From positions 18,795-82,794 of the forward strand of contig NZ_NHON01000020.1 in assembly GCF_002195995.1 (NCBI RefSeq): a DNA stretch of 64,000 nt, given 5' to 3'. Positions 45,189 to 53,753 of this stretch are shown here, piece by piece. Numbering within the stretch: position 1 is the stretch's first letter; every line of letters starts with the position of its first letter. The notes below the pieces were generated by a model. That model was not told the DNA's origin, ran no database searches, and saw nothing but the letters and a program-made list of their open reading frames with translations. Source of the DNA: Inquilinus limosus (GTDB lineage: Bacteria > Pseudomonadota > Alphaproteobacteria > DSM-16000 > Inquilinaceae). The position numbers and the translations under genes were made by a program.

Positions 45189-46475
45189 ATGGATCTCGTC
45201 CTGCGCAACGCGAATTTGCCCGACGGGCGCACCGGCATCGATATCGGTATCGCGGACGGCCGCATCGCCGCGGTCGAGCCGCACCTGGCGGCGCAGGGGC
45301 GGGAGGAGATCGACGCATCCGGCCGGCTGGTGACGCCGCCCTTCATCGACTCCCATTTCCATCTCGACGCGACCCTGTCGCTCGGCCTGCCGCGAATGAA
45401 CCGGTCCGGCACGCTGCTGGAAGGCATCGCGCTGTGGGGCGAGCTGAAACCGCAGCTGACGCAGGAGGCGGTGGTGGCGCGGGCGCTGGCCTATTGCGAC
45501 CTGGCGGTGGCGCAGGGGCTGCTGGCCATCCGCACCCATGTCGATGTCTGCGACGACCGCCTCCTGGCGGTCGAGGCGCTGCTGGAGGTCAAGCGACGGG
45601 TAGCGCCCTATCTCGACCTGCAACTGGTCGCCTTCCCGCAGGACGGGCTGTTCCGCTCCGCCAGTGCGGAGAAGAACCTGCTGCGCGCGCTCGACCTCGG
45701 CGTCGACGTGGTCGGCGGCATCCCGCATTTCGAGCGGACCATGGCCGACGGCGCCGCCTCGGTCCGGCGGCTGTGCGAGATCGCGGCGGAGCGGGGGCTG
45801 CCGGTCGACCTGCATTGCGACGAGAGCGACGACCCGCTGTCCCGCCACATCGAGACGCTGGCGGCGGAAACCCACCGCCTCGGCCTCGGCGGGCGGGTGA
45901 CGGGGTCGCACCTGACGTCGATGCATTCGATGGACAACTACTATGTCTCGAAGCTGATCCCGCTGATGCGTGAGGCCGGGGTGGCGGCGATCGCCAACCC
46001 GCTGATCAACATCACCCTGCAGGGCCGCCACGACACCTATCCCAAGCGCCGCGGCATGACCCGGGTGCCGGAGCTGATGGCGGCGGGGATCACCGTCGCC
46101 CTGGGCCAGGACTGTGTCATGGACCCCTGGTATTCGATGGGCTCGGCCGACATGCTGGAGGTGGCGCATATGGCGGTGCATGTCGGGCAGATGACCGCGC
46201 TCGACGCCATCGGCCGCTGCTTCGCCGCGGTGACCACCGATGCGGCGAAGGTGCTGGAGCTCGACGGCTACGGCCTGGCGCCCGGCTGCCGGGCCGATCT
46301 GGTGGTGCTGCAGGCCGCCGACCCGTTCGAGGCAGTGCGGCTGAAGGCCACGCGCCTGCTGGTGCTGCGCGGCGGCCGGGTGATCGCCCGCACGCCGGAG
46401 CGGGCGACCGCGCTGGACCTGCCGGGCCGCCCGGCCGCGGTGGTCCCGACCTTCGTGCCAGGGTCGATCCGCTGA
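45189..46475 (+). CDS. codA: Cytosine deaminase (amidohydrolase)
   Basis: A 428-residue amidohydrolase that converts cytosine to uracil. Metal and catalytic residues follow the CodA pattern: H-x-H in DSHFHLDATL, HCDE in DLHCDESDDP, HLTSMHSM, and the metal aspartate in LGQDCVMDPWYSMGSADML. Length and the N-terminal composite domain fit CodA. The ATG at 45189 starts directly at the first beta strand. Related cyclic-amide hydrolases (for example isocytosine or cyanuric-acid pathway enzymes) cannot be fully excluded. No cytosine permease is adjacent. Confidence 0.88.
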   Translation: MDLVLRNANLPDGRTGIDIGIADGRIAAVEPHLAAQGREEIDASGRLVTPPFIDSHFHLDATLSLGLPRMNRSGTLLEGIALWGELKPQLTQEAVVARALAYCDLAVAQGLLAIRTHVDVCDDRLLAVEALLEVKRRVAPYLDLQLVAFPQDGLFRSASAEKNLLRALDLGVDVVGGIPHFERTMADGAASVRRLCEIAAERGLPVDLHCDESDDPLSRHIETLAAETHRLGLGGRVTGSHLTSMHSMDNYYVSKLIPLMREAGVAAIANPLINITLQGRHDTYPKRRGMTRVPELMAAGITVALGQDCVMDPWYSMGSADMLEVAHMAVHVGQMTALDAIGRCFAAVTTDAAKVLELDGYGLAPGCRADLVVLQAADPFEAVRLKATRLLVLRGGRVIARTPERATALDLPGRPAAVVPTFVPGSIR

Positions 46476-46500
46476 GCGGTTTTTGATCATTCCCCAGTGT

Positions 46501-46589
46501 TGTCATTGCCGGGCTTGACCCGGCAATCCAGGGGCCACAAAGAGCTGCTCTCAATGGCCCCTGGATCCTCGGGTCAGGCCCGAGGATTA
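46501..46589. repeat. Dispersed inverted repeat, type B
   Basis: It begins TGTCATTGCCGGGCTTGACC and ends GGCCCGAGGATTA; the centre pairs CCAGGGGCCA with TGGCCCCTGG. It is the same family as 17657-17747 in the opposite orientation. It lies between codA and the EF-G paralogue gene. Confidence 0.78.
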
Positions 46590-46742
46590 GAATACCCACT
46601 TCCTCAGGATGATCGTTCCCGCCGCCTCAGATCGGGGCTGGGCCGATCGTCGCGGAAGTGTCATGCTGACCTCCTAAGGCGCCCGCGTGATCGGGCATTC
46701 GCCCGGTCGGCACGGCGGGCCCGTGCAGAAGGGAGGATGCGC

Positions 46743-48779
46743 ATGTCGCAGGAACGCCCTGCCCCCAGATACCGTTGCGCGGCCCTGGTCGGTCCGTATT
46801 CGAGCGGCAAGACCACGCTGATGGAGGCGCTGCTGCACAGCGCCGGCGCGATCCCGCGCAAGGGCAGCGTGGCCCAGAAGAACACCGTGGGCGACGCCTC
46901 GCCCGAATCCCGCGCCCGGCAGATGACGATCGAGCCGAACCTGGCCTCCTGCCGCTATCTCGATGAGGACTGGACCCTGATCGACTGCTCCGGCTCGGTC
47001 GAGCTGGCGCAGGACGCCATGGCCGCGCTGATGGTCGCCGACATCGCCGTGGTGGTCGCCGAGGCCGACCCCGACCGTGCCGTGATCCTGGCGCCGATGC
47101 TGCGTTTCCTGGACGAGCACGAGATCCCGCACATCCTGTTCATCAACAAGATGGACCGGACCGACATCCGCATGCGCGACCTGCTGGCCGCACTGCAGCA
47201 GGTCTCGGCCCGGCCGCTGCTGCTGCGCGAGGTGCCGATCCGCGACGGCGACAGCGTCTCCGGCTATGTCGACCTGGTCAGCGGCCGTGCCTACAAATGG
47301 CGCGAGAACCAGTCCTCCGACCTGATCGAGGCGCCGGGCGACATCAAGCCGCGCCAGGACGAGGCGCGCCAGACCCTGCTCGAATCCCTCGCCGATTTCG
47401 ACGACGCGCTGCTGGAGCAACTGCTCGAAGACAAGATCCCGGCCCCGAAGGAGATCTACACCCAGCTGACCCGCGACCTGCAGCAGGACCTGATCGTGCC
47501 GGTGTTCTTCGGCTCGGCCGAGCACGGCAACGGCGTCACCCGGCTGTGGAAGGCCCTGCGCCACGAGGCCCCGGCGCATGATGCTGCGGCCACCCGGTTG
47601 GGCTATGACGCCCATGGCGGCTTCGCCGCCACCGTGTTCAAAACCCAGCACCAACCGCACACCGGCAAGCTGAGCCTGGCGCGGATCTGGAGCGGCCGGC
47701 TGGCCGACAACAGCAATCTCGGCAGCCGCCGCATCTCCGGCCTGTATCGGCTGAAGGGCGGCGAGAACCAGAAGCTGGCCGAGGCCGGCCCCGGCGAGAT
47801 CGTCGGCGCCGCCCGGCTCGACGACCTCGCCACCGGCCAGACGCTGCGTGCCGACGGCACCGCCGAGGCGACCTGGAACTGGCCGAAGCCGGCGGAGCCG
47901 GTGCACGCCGTGGCCCTGTCGCTGTCGGACCGCAAGGACGACGTCAAGCTGACCACCTCGCTGACCAAGCTGTGCGAGGAGGACACGGCGCTGTCGGTGC
48001 ACCACATCGATGCGACCGGTGAGCTCACCCTGGCCGGGCAGGGCGACATCCAGCTGCAGATCGCGGTGGAGCGGCTGAAGAGCCGGTTCAACGTCGCGGT
48101 CACCACGGTGCCGACCCGCACCGCCTATCGCGAGACGATCCGGCGGCCGACCAAGCAGCATTCCCGCTTCAAGCGCCAGACCGGCGGTCACGGCCAGTTC
48201 GCCGACATCCAGGTCGAGATCCGGCCGCAGCCGCGCGGCGCCGGCTTCGCCTTCGAGAACAAGGTGGTGGGCGGCGCCGTGCCGAAGAACTACATCCCGG
48301 CGGTGGAGGCGGGCGCGCGAGAGGCGATGAATCGCGGCCCGCTGGGCTTCCCGGTGGTCGACCTCGTCGTGGCCCTGACCGACGGCCAGCACCATGCGGT
48401 CGACAGCTCCGACCAGGCCTTCCGCACCGTGGCGCAGATGGCGATGGCCGAGGGGCTGGCCAGTTGCGACCCGGTGCTGCTGGAGCCGATCCAGGCGGTG
48501 TCGATCGCGGTGCCGGCGGAGTACACCGCCAAGGTGCACGCCATCGTCTCCAGCCGGCGCGGCCAGATCCTCGGCATGACCGCGCGCGAGGGCTGGACCG
48601 GCTGGGACCTGATCGACTGCCAGCTGCCGGAGGCGGAGATGCACGGCCTGGCGGTCGAGCTGCGCTCGGTCACGCTCGGTGTCGGCAGCTTCACCGCCCG
48701 CTTCGATCATCTGCAGGAGCTGATGGGCCGCATCGCCGAGCATGTGGTGGAGGAGCGCCGGAGGGCTGTCGCGGCCTGA
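46743..48779 (+). CDS. Elongation factor G paralogue (EF-G-like GTPase)
   Basis: A 678-residue translation-factor-type GTPase with the five-domain EF-G layout. G1 is GPYSSGKTT in place of AHIDAGKTT; G3 is DCSGSVE in place of DTPGHVD, so the histidine needed for GTP hydrolysis in EF-G is missing; G4 NKMD is intact. Domains III-V are recognisable (TGGHGQFADIQVEIRP, VVGGAVPKNYIPAVEAG, ILGMTAREGW). Alphaproteobacteria often carry such a second, FusA-like paralogue of unknown role beside the true EF-G. The ATG at 46743 was chosen, six bases after GGGAGG. Confidence 0.88.
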   Translation: MSQERPAPRYRCAALVGPYSSGKTTLMEALLHSAGAIPRKGSVAQKNTVGDASPESRARQMTIEPNLASCRYLDEDWTLIDCSGSVELAQDAMAALMVADIAVVVAEADPDRAVILAPMLRFLDEHEIPHILFINKMDRTDIRMRDLLAALQQVSARPLLLREVPIRDGDSVSGYVDLVSGRAYKWRENQSSDLIEAPGDIKPRQDEARQTLLESLADFDDALLEQLLEDKIPAPKEIYTQLTRDLQQDLIVPVFFGSAEHGNGVTRLWKALRHEAPAHDAAATRLGYDAHGGFAATVFKTQHQPHTGKLSLARIWSGRLADNSNLGSRRISGLYRLKGGENQKLAEAGPGEIVGAARLDDLATGQTLRADGTAEATWNWPKPAEPVHAVALSLSDRKDDVKLTTSLTKLCEEDTALSVHHIDATGELTLAGQGDIQLQIAVERLKSRFNVAVTTVPTRTAYRETIRRPTKQHSRFKRQTGGHGQFADIQVEIRPQPRGAGFAFENKVVGGAVPKNYIPAVEAGAREAMNRGPLGFPVVDLVVALTDGQHHAVDSSDQAFRTVAQMAMAEGLASCDPVLLEPIQAVSIAVPAEYTAKVHAIVSSRRGQILGMTAREGWTGWDLIDCQLPEAEMHGLAVELRSVTLGVGSFTARFDHLQELMGRIAEHVVEERRRAVAA

Positions 48780-48809
48780 GCGGATGATCGCATGCCGGCT
48801 TCGCCTCCT

Positions 48810-48897
48810 CGTCATTGCGAGGAGGCGAAGCCGACGAAGCAATCCAGGGGCCGGTTCGCATCGGCCCCTGGATTGCTTCGCTGCGCTCGCAATGACG
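48810..48897. repeat. Dispersed inverted repeat, type A (full length)
   Basis: CGTCATTGCGAGGAGGCGAA at the left and TTCGCTGCGCTCGCAATGACG at the right form the outer arms, with CAATCCAGGGGCC and GGCCCCTGGATTG as the inner arms. A longer relative is at 61659-61759 and a half copy at 31531-31567. It lies between the EF-G paralogue and the PseH-like gene. Confidence 0.8.
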
Positions 48898-48937
48898 GTG
48901 TAGAAGAGGCGACGACGACGAGCGGGGGAGCGCGGGA

Positions 48938-49492
48938 ATGCTGAGCCTGAGACGGGTGGAGCCGGGAGATTCCGACCGGATGTTCACCTGGCGCAACCTG
49001 CCGCATGTCGCGGTCCACCAATACACCGACCACGAGATCGCCCGGCCGGAGCACGATGCCTGGTTCGCCCGGATCCTGAACGATCCGCGGCGGGTCTACT
49101 GGATCATCCAGGGCGGCGGCGAGCCGATCGGGCTGGCCAATCTGGTCGATATCGACCAGCAGAACAGCAAGTGTTCCTGGGCCTTCTACCTCGGTGCCAG
49201 CGACCTCCGCGGCAAGGGCATCGGCAGCTGGGTCGAGCTCAAGGTGCTGGATCACGTCTTCCTCGAGCTGAAGCTGAACAAGCTGTGCTGTGAGGTGCTG
49301 ACCAGCAATCCGGGCGTGGTGCGCATGCACAAGCGCTTCGGCTTCCAGGAGGAGGGGCTGCTGCGCGCGCATGTGCGCAAGGGCGGCCAGTTCCTCGACG
49401 CCCATGTGCTGGGCCTGCTGCGCGACGACTACCTGGCGCAGCGCGACGACCTGCTGGCGATGCTGCGCAAGCTCGGGATGCAGACGGAGTAG
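48938..49492 (+). CDS. pseH: PseH-like N-acetyltransferase (pseudaminic acid pathway type)
   Basis: A 184-residue GNAT of the UDP-4-amino-sugar N-acetyltransferase group. The N-terminal MFTWRNLPHVAVHQYTDHEI resembles PseH openings (W-R-N near residue 18). Motif A is LRGKGIGSWVELKVLDHVF; the C-terminal GFQEEGLLRAHVRKGGQFLD is typical of RimJ/PseH types. In flagellin glycosylation PseH acetylates the 4-amino group of the sugar before pseudaminic acid synthesis. No other pse genes are nearby, so it may work with genes elsewhere or act on another amino sugar. Confidence 0.8.
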   Translation: MLSLRRVEPGDSDRMFTWRNLPHVAVHQYTDHEIARPEHDAWFARILNDPRRVYWIIQGGGEPIGLANLVDIDQQNSKCSWAFYLGASDLRGKGIGSWVELKVLDHVFLELKLNKLCCEVLTSNPGVVRMHKRFGFQEEGLLRAHVRKGGQFLDAHVLGLLRDDYLAQRDDLLAMLRKLGMQTE

Positions 49493-49496
49493 GCGG

Positions 49497-50330
49497 CTAC
49501 CGGGGCTGCGCCGCGGCCACCAGGCCTGCGGTGGAATCCACGATCACCAGCATGGTCCCGGCCAGCGGGGTCGGGCTGCGGTCGGGGCGCAGCACGGCCT
49601 CGTAGCGGGGATCGGCCTTCGCCGCCGCCTCATAATCGCTGTCGAGGATGCCATGGCGGTCGAGGAAGACGTTCATCGGCCCCGGCACCCGGATGCATCC
49701 CTTCGAGGCGGGCCGGCCGAGGCGCTGCTCCAGGACGGCGGGGTCGGTGGCGTGCACCAGCAGCCGGATCTCGGCGGTGCCGCCATCGGCGTCCCAGCCG
49801 CGCTCGGCGGTCTGCCAGCCGAAATCCCACACCCGCATGCCCTTGAGGCCGAGGCCGCGGATGCCGTTGGCGTTGAAGGTGCCCTCGGCGCGCCAGTCCA
49901 GGATCGCATCGGTGTGCGGGAACACGCCGGTCGGGGTGATGAAATAGCCGTGCCGGCCTTCCTGCCCGGTCGAGATCCGGGCGCCGCCCAGGCTCTGCCA
50001 GGCGCCGGAGGGGCGGGCCAGCATGAGGCGCATCTCCTGCACCGCCGGGTTGCGGTCCACCACCATCAGCAGCTGCGGCCGGCGGATGGCCTGGCCGCGG
50101 GACGCGACCGCGCGCTGCGCCAGGGCGGCCCAGCGCTGGCCGGATTCGGCCGAATCCGTGATCGCGCCCGGCACCTCCTGTGCGAGACTGGCCTGAAGCC
50201 GGGCGAATTCGGCGTCGACATCGACCGATGTCCCGGCGATGACCGTGGATGCCGGAGGAGGGGACCGGCTGCACCCGAGCATCAGAAACGACAGCAGGGC
50301 GGCAAGCAGGAAGCGCGTAAGCATCGACAT
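49497..50330 (-). CDS. L,D-transpeptidase (YkuD domain) lipoprotein
   Basis: A 277-residue YkuD-type protein. A lipobox LMLGCS near residue 20 indicates a lipid-anchored periplasmic protein. The YkuD catalytic signature is visible as LLVHATD followed by RPASKGCIRVPGP, with Ser-x-x-Cys in SKGC. These enzymes use a Cys nucleophile to form 3-3 peptidoglycan crosslinks or attach proteins to peptidoglycan. The ending after the signature (about 60 residues) is a little longer than usual. Confidence 0.87.
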   Translation of the reverse strand: MSMLTRFLLAALLSFLMLGCSRSPPPASTVIAGTSVDVDAEFARLQASLAQEVPGAITDSAESGQRWAALAQRAVASRGQAIRRPQLLMVVDRNPAVQEMRLMLARPSGAWQSLGGARISTGQEGRHGYFITPTGVFPHTDAILDWRAEGTFNANGIRGLGLKGMRVWDFGWQTAERGWDADGGTAEIRLLVHATDPAVLEQRLGRPASKGCIRVPGPMNVFLDRHGILDSDYEAAAKADPRYEAVLRPDRSPTPLAGTMLVIVDSTAGLVAAAQPR

Positions 50331-50437
50331 CTCGACAATCGCGATGGTTCAAGAGTTCAGGTCGTCTTTTCTCCGCTTCCGCCTGTATTCATACCATATC
50401 ACGCGCCAATATTCACCGACCGATTTCAGAATCGGTC

Positions 50438-51568
50438 CTATGGCCGCGCCGCCGGCAGCACATAGCGTTCCAGCACATCGCGGCCGAGCGCGTCCTGCGC
50501 GTCGGGCTGGCCGTAGAGGCCGGCGGTGACCACCACCAGCAGGTCGCGATCAGGCACCAGGAACAGCCGCTGGCCGCCCCAGCCGACGCCGGCGGCCCAG
50601 CGCAACTCCTGCCCGTCGATCTGCGAATGGCCGAGCCACCACTGGAAGCCGTAGTCGATCTCGTCCTCGGCGGCGATCTGCTTCGTCGTCGACTGCGCGA
50701 TCCAGCCGGCCGACACGATCTGCTTGCCCTGCCAGGCACCGCGGTCCAGCACCAGCCGGCCGATCTTGGCGATGTCGCGCGGCCGCAGCCGCAGGCCGGA
50801 GGCGGCGACCGGGTCGCCATTCGGATAGCGCACCCATTCGACGTCGTCGATGCCGAGCGGCGCGAACAGCACCTCCCGCGCCAGCACGTCGAGCGGCCGG
50901 CCCGATACCTGCTCCAGCACGGCCGACAGCAGCGCCGTGGCCCCGCCGCTGTAGGTCCAGCGTTCGCCAGGCGCTGTGGCGAAGGGCTGCTCCAGCACAT
51001 AGCGGTACGGGTCCGGCGCGTCCGACATCAGGCGCTCGCTGTTGCGCGGGTCGCTGTAGGGCAGGTCCTCGCTCCAGGCCAGGCCGCTCGACATGGTCAG
51101 CAGGTGCCGCAGGGTGATGCGGTCCCTCTCCGGCGAGCGCAGATCGGCGTATTGCGGCAGCAGCGACAGCACCGGCGCGTCGATGTCCTTGATCCAGCCA
51201 TAGTCGACGGCGATGCCGACCAGCAGCGAAGTCACGCTCTTGGTGATCGAGCGCAGATCGTGCTTGGTCGCGGCGTCGTGCGGGATGCGGCCCAGCGGCT
51301 GGCCCCAGCGCTCGTCCTCGCCGGTGAAATAGCGCTCATAGACCAGCGTGCCATGCCGCACCACCAGCACCGCATGGGCGTTGCGGCTCTCCACCGCCGG
51401 ACCGACCGCGCAGAGCGTCGCCGGGTCGAAGCCCTCATCGGCGGGCGCGGCGACCGCCCAGCCATCGTCCAGCGCGGCCGGCGCCCGGCAATCGGGCGGC
51501 GCGTCCGCGGCCATGGCGGCGGGGGCGGCGAGGAGGGCGATCAGGGGCAGGGCACGGCGAAGCGGCAT
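50438..51568 (-). CDS. Serine hydrolase, class C beta-lactamase-like
   Basis: A 376-residue exported serine hydrolase of the Beta-lactamase (COG1680) family. The ATG at 51568 gives a Sec signal peptide (ALPLIALLAAPAAMA). The S-x-x-K motif is SITKS in DLRSITKSVTSLLVG; the second motif is Y-S-G in WTYSGGATALL; the third (H/K-x-G) is not clear, as the C-terminal region reads AAGVGWGGQRLF. Members include esterases and D-amino-acid peptidases as well as beta-lactamases. Resistance cannot be inferred. Confidence 0.87.
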   Translation of the reverse strand: MPLRRALPLIALLAAPAAMAADAPPDCRAPAALDDGWAVAAPADEGFDPATLCAVGPAVESRNAHAVLVVRHGTLVYERYFTGEDERWGQPLGRIPHDAATKHDLRSITKSVTSLLVGIAVDYGWIKDIDAPVLSLLPQYADLRSPERDRITLRHLLTMSSGLAWSEDLPYSDPRNSERLMSDAPDPYRYVLEQPFATAPGERWTYSGGATALLSAVLEQVSGRPLDVLAREVLFAPLGIDDVEWVRYPNGDPVAASGLRLRPRDIAKIGRLVLDRGAWQGKQIVSAGWIAQSTTKQIAAEDEIDYGFQWWLGHSQIDGQELRWAAGVGWGGQRLFLVPDRDLLVVVTAGLYGQPDAQDALGRDVLERYVLPAARP

Positions 51569-51734
51569 GGTCGTCTCCGTCTGGGCGCGATCGGGCGCGC
51601 TTCGGATCGGTAGCAGGGCCGCCGGTGCGCCACTGTACCGGGATTGCTCGGCCCTCGATTCACCTCTGCCCCGCCACGGCTTCGCCGCAGAGCGGGACCG
51701 ATGATGCGGCGCTGGATATCTCGGGGGAGAGATC

Positions 51735-52577
51735 ATGCGCATTCTGTCGAAGGTTTTCGCGGCCGGACTGATGCTGGCCCTGGCTGCCTGCGTGTCGTCG
51801 CGGCCGGCGCCGCCAGCGGTCGTGGCCGAGACCGCGACGGTGCATCAGGACACGCTGTCTCCGGGGGCCAGCCGCCTGGCCGCGGCCGAAGGCGGCCGGA
51901 GGATCGACATCGTCCAGGGTGTCCCGGAGCCGGCGCCGACACAGCGGCTCGGCACGCAATGGGGAGAGACGATCCCGTCCACGGTCCGCCTCGTCCAGCT
52001 GGATCGCCTGTGGTCCAGCCCTGACGCTCACGTGACGATCCGGTATGACGGCGGCTTCTCCGCGGGAACGGTCAATGCCCGCATCCGCCGGCTGCCCGTC
52101 GCCTATGGCTGGGTCGAATGGACGGTGCTCGATGCTCGGGGGCGGGCGATGCCCGTGACGCGTATGGCGAATGGCGAGTTCCGGCTCCGCGGCCGGTCCG
52201 GTGACGCCTATCAGCTCGCTCTCAGCAATCGCGGCCGGCAGACGGTCGAGGTTGTGGCGACGGTGGATGGGCTCGATGTGCTGCGTGGGCGGCCCGGCTC
52301 CGTCGCCAGTCGCGGCTATGTGGTCCGCCCCGGCGACATGGTGGTGATCGAAGGTTTCCGCCAAAGCGAGTTTGCTGTGGCCGCGTTCCGCTTCGCCGCG
52401 CCGGGCGATGCCTATGCCGCCAACACGCCGCAGGGCGACCCGCGCAACATCGGCGTCATCGGCCTGGCGCTGTTCACGCTCGACGATCCGGCCAACGAGG
52501 TCGTGGCCGGCTCGCCCCGGCCGTTCCCGGCCGACGAACCGCGCGACCCGCGCTTCGCCCCGCCGCCGGTGCCGTAA
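51735..52577 (+). CDS. Putative lipoprotein of unknown function
   Basis: A 280-residue secreted protein. The N-terminal lipobox is LALAACVSS (Cys about residue 19), so it is probably lipid-anchored. The region about 70-260 is rich in beta strands (VRLVQLDRLW, HVTIRYDGGFSAGTVNARI, YQLALSNRGRQTVEVVATVDG) and resembles a surface beta-sandwich with a conserved GYVVRPGDMVVIEGFR loop. I do not recognise a named family. The ATG follows GGGGGAGA. It is divergent from the beta-lactamase-like gene. Confidence 0.75.
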   Translation: MRILSKVFAAGLMLALAACVSSRPAPPAVVAETATVHQDTLSPGASRLAAAEGGRRIDIVQGVPEPAPTQRLGTQWGETIPSTVRLVQLDRLWSSPDAHVTIRYDGGFSAGTVNARIRRLPVAYGWVEWTVLDARGRAMPVTRMANGEFRLRGRSGDAYQLALSNRGRQTVEVVATVDGLDVLRGRPGSVASRGYVVRPGDMVVIEGFRQSEFAVAAFRFAAPGDAYAANTPQGDPRNIGVIGLALFTLDDPANEVVAGSPRPFPADEPRDPRFAPPPVP

Positions 52578-52599
52578 GCCCTCTTGCGTGATATCTCAC

Positions 52600-52620
52600 G
52601 ATCGGGATAATTTCCCGATC
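52600..52620. promoter_or_regulatory. Inverted repeat touching the start of the XRE/cupin gene
   Basis: GATCGGGA, five bases, TCCCGATC: a perfect 8-base inverted repeat ending at the base before the ATG. A second GTGA-N4-TCAC element lies at 52588-52599. The position is where an autoregulator would sit, and the gene encodes an XRE-type DNA-binding protein. Confidence 0.55.
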
Positions 52621-53202
52621 ATGAGATTCGACATCACCAGTGAACTCGAGCCGGTCGATGCCCGGCTCGCCGCGCGCCTGGCGGCGCTGCGGGCGGAGCA
52701 GGGCTGGTCCCTGGATGCGCTGGCCGAGCGCAGCGGCATCAGCCGGGCGACGCTGTCGCGGCTGGAGCGCGGCGAGACCAGCCCGACCGCCTCGCTGCTC
52801 GGCCGGCTGTGCACCGCCTATGGCCGCACCATGTCCGGCCTGATCGCCGAGGTCGAGACCGACCCGCCGCAGCTGCTGCGGCGGGAGGAGCAGCCGGGCT
52901 GGACCGATCCCGAGACCGGCTTCCGCCGCCGCAGCGTCTCGCCGCCCGCCACCGGTTTCCGTGGCGAGCTGGTCGAAGGCGTGCTGCCGCCCGGCGCCGT
53001 CGTCAGCTACGACACGCCGCCGATCCACGGCATCGAGCAGCATGTCTGGATGCTGGAGGGCGAGCTGGAGCTGCTGGTCGACGACACCGTCCACCGGCTC
53101 GGCCCGGGCGACTGCCTGCGCTACCGCCTGTTCGGCCCGACCCGCTTCCATTGTCCCGGCCCGCAGCCGGCCCACTACGTCATCGCCCTGTGCAAGCCGT
53201 GA
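52621..53202 (+). CDS. XRE family transcriptional regulator with cupin sensor domain
   Basis: A 193-residue regulator. The helix-turn-helix is at about residues 17-70 (LAALRAEQGWSLDALAERSG and ISRATLSRLERGETSPT); a single cupin barrel follows at about 105-190 (GIEQHVWMLEGELELLVDD, LGPGDCLRYRLFGP). This PuuR-like architecture commonly represses amine or amino acid catabolism, or methyltransferase/acetyltransferase genes. Its stop overlaps a GTG of the downstream GNAT gene, so the pair is coupled and the GNAT is a likely target. Confidence 0.9.
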   Translation: MRFDITSELEPVDARLAARLAALRAEQGWSLDALAERSGISRATLSRLERGETSPTASLLGRLCTAYGRTMSGLIAEVETDPPQLLRREEQPGWTDPETGFRRRSVSPPATGFRGELVEGVLPPGAVVSYDTPPIHGIEQHVWMLEGELELLVDDTVHRLGPGDCLRYRLFGPTRFHCPGPQPAHYVIALCKP

Positions 53203-53210
53203 GCGCCGCC

Positions 53211-53753
53211 ATGCCCGACACCGCCGTCCCATCCACGGTCACCCTGGCGGAGGTCGAGCCCGACGATCTCGCCGCCCATCTCGACGACCTCGCCCGGGTG
53301 CTCCATGGCTGCGTGCTGGACGGGGCCAGCGTCGGCTTCGTCCTGCCCTTCACGGTCGAGGCGGCGCGGGACTTCTGGCTGGGGCTGGAGCCCGCCTTCC
53401 GCAGCGGCGCCCGGCGGCTGATCGTGGCCCGGCTGGACGGGCGCACGGTCGGCACCGTGCAACTGGTGCTGGGCATGCCGGCCAACGGCACACATAGGGC
53501 CGAGATCGCCAAGCTGCTGGTGCATCCGGCGGCCCGGCGCCGCGGCATCGCCCGGCGGCTGATGCTGGCGGCGGAGGATCTGGCCCGCCGGCACGGCCGG
53601 ACCCTGCTGCTGCTCGACACAAGGCGCGGCGACAGCGGCGAGGCGCTGTATGAGAGCCTCGGCTTCCGCCTGTTCGGCATCGTCCCCGGCCATGCCTGCT
53701 CGCCCGCCGGCGTGCTGGAGGACACCAGCTACATGCTCAAGCAGCTGGCATAG
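53211..53753 (+). CDS. GNAT family N-acetyltransferase
   Basis: A 180-residue GNAT with motif A EIAKLLVHPAARRRGIARRL (R-R-R-G-I-A) and motif B LLLLDTRRGDSGEALYESLGF; the ending GVLEDTSYMLKQL is typical of a common toxin/antibiotic-acetylating GNAT group. The ATG at 53211 was used; a GTG at 53199 overlaps the XRE stop by four bases and is equally possible. It is in one unit with the XRE/cupin regulator. The last 17 bases overlap the 3-prime end of a convergent LysR gene. Confidence 0.87.
   Translation: MPDTAVPSTVTLAEVEPDDLAAHLDDLARVLHGCVLDGASVGFVLPFTVEAARDFWLGLEPAFRSGARRLIVARLDGRTVGTVQLVLGMPANGTHRAEIAKLLVHPAARRRGIARRLMLAAEDLARRHGRTLLLLDTRRGDSGEALYESLGFRLFGIVPGHACSPAGVLEDTSYMLKQLA

Noticed and set aside
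50438..51568. Calling the serine hydrolase an antibiotic resistance gene
   Set aside because: Only the S-x-x-K and Y-S-G motifs are clear; the family is mostly esterases and peptidases, so resistance is not supported.
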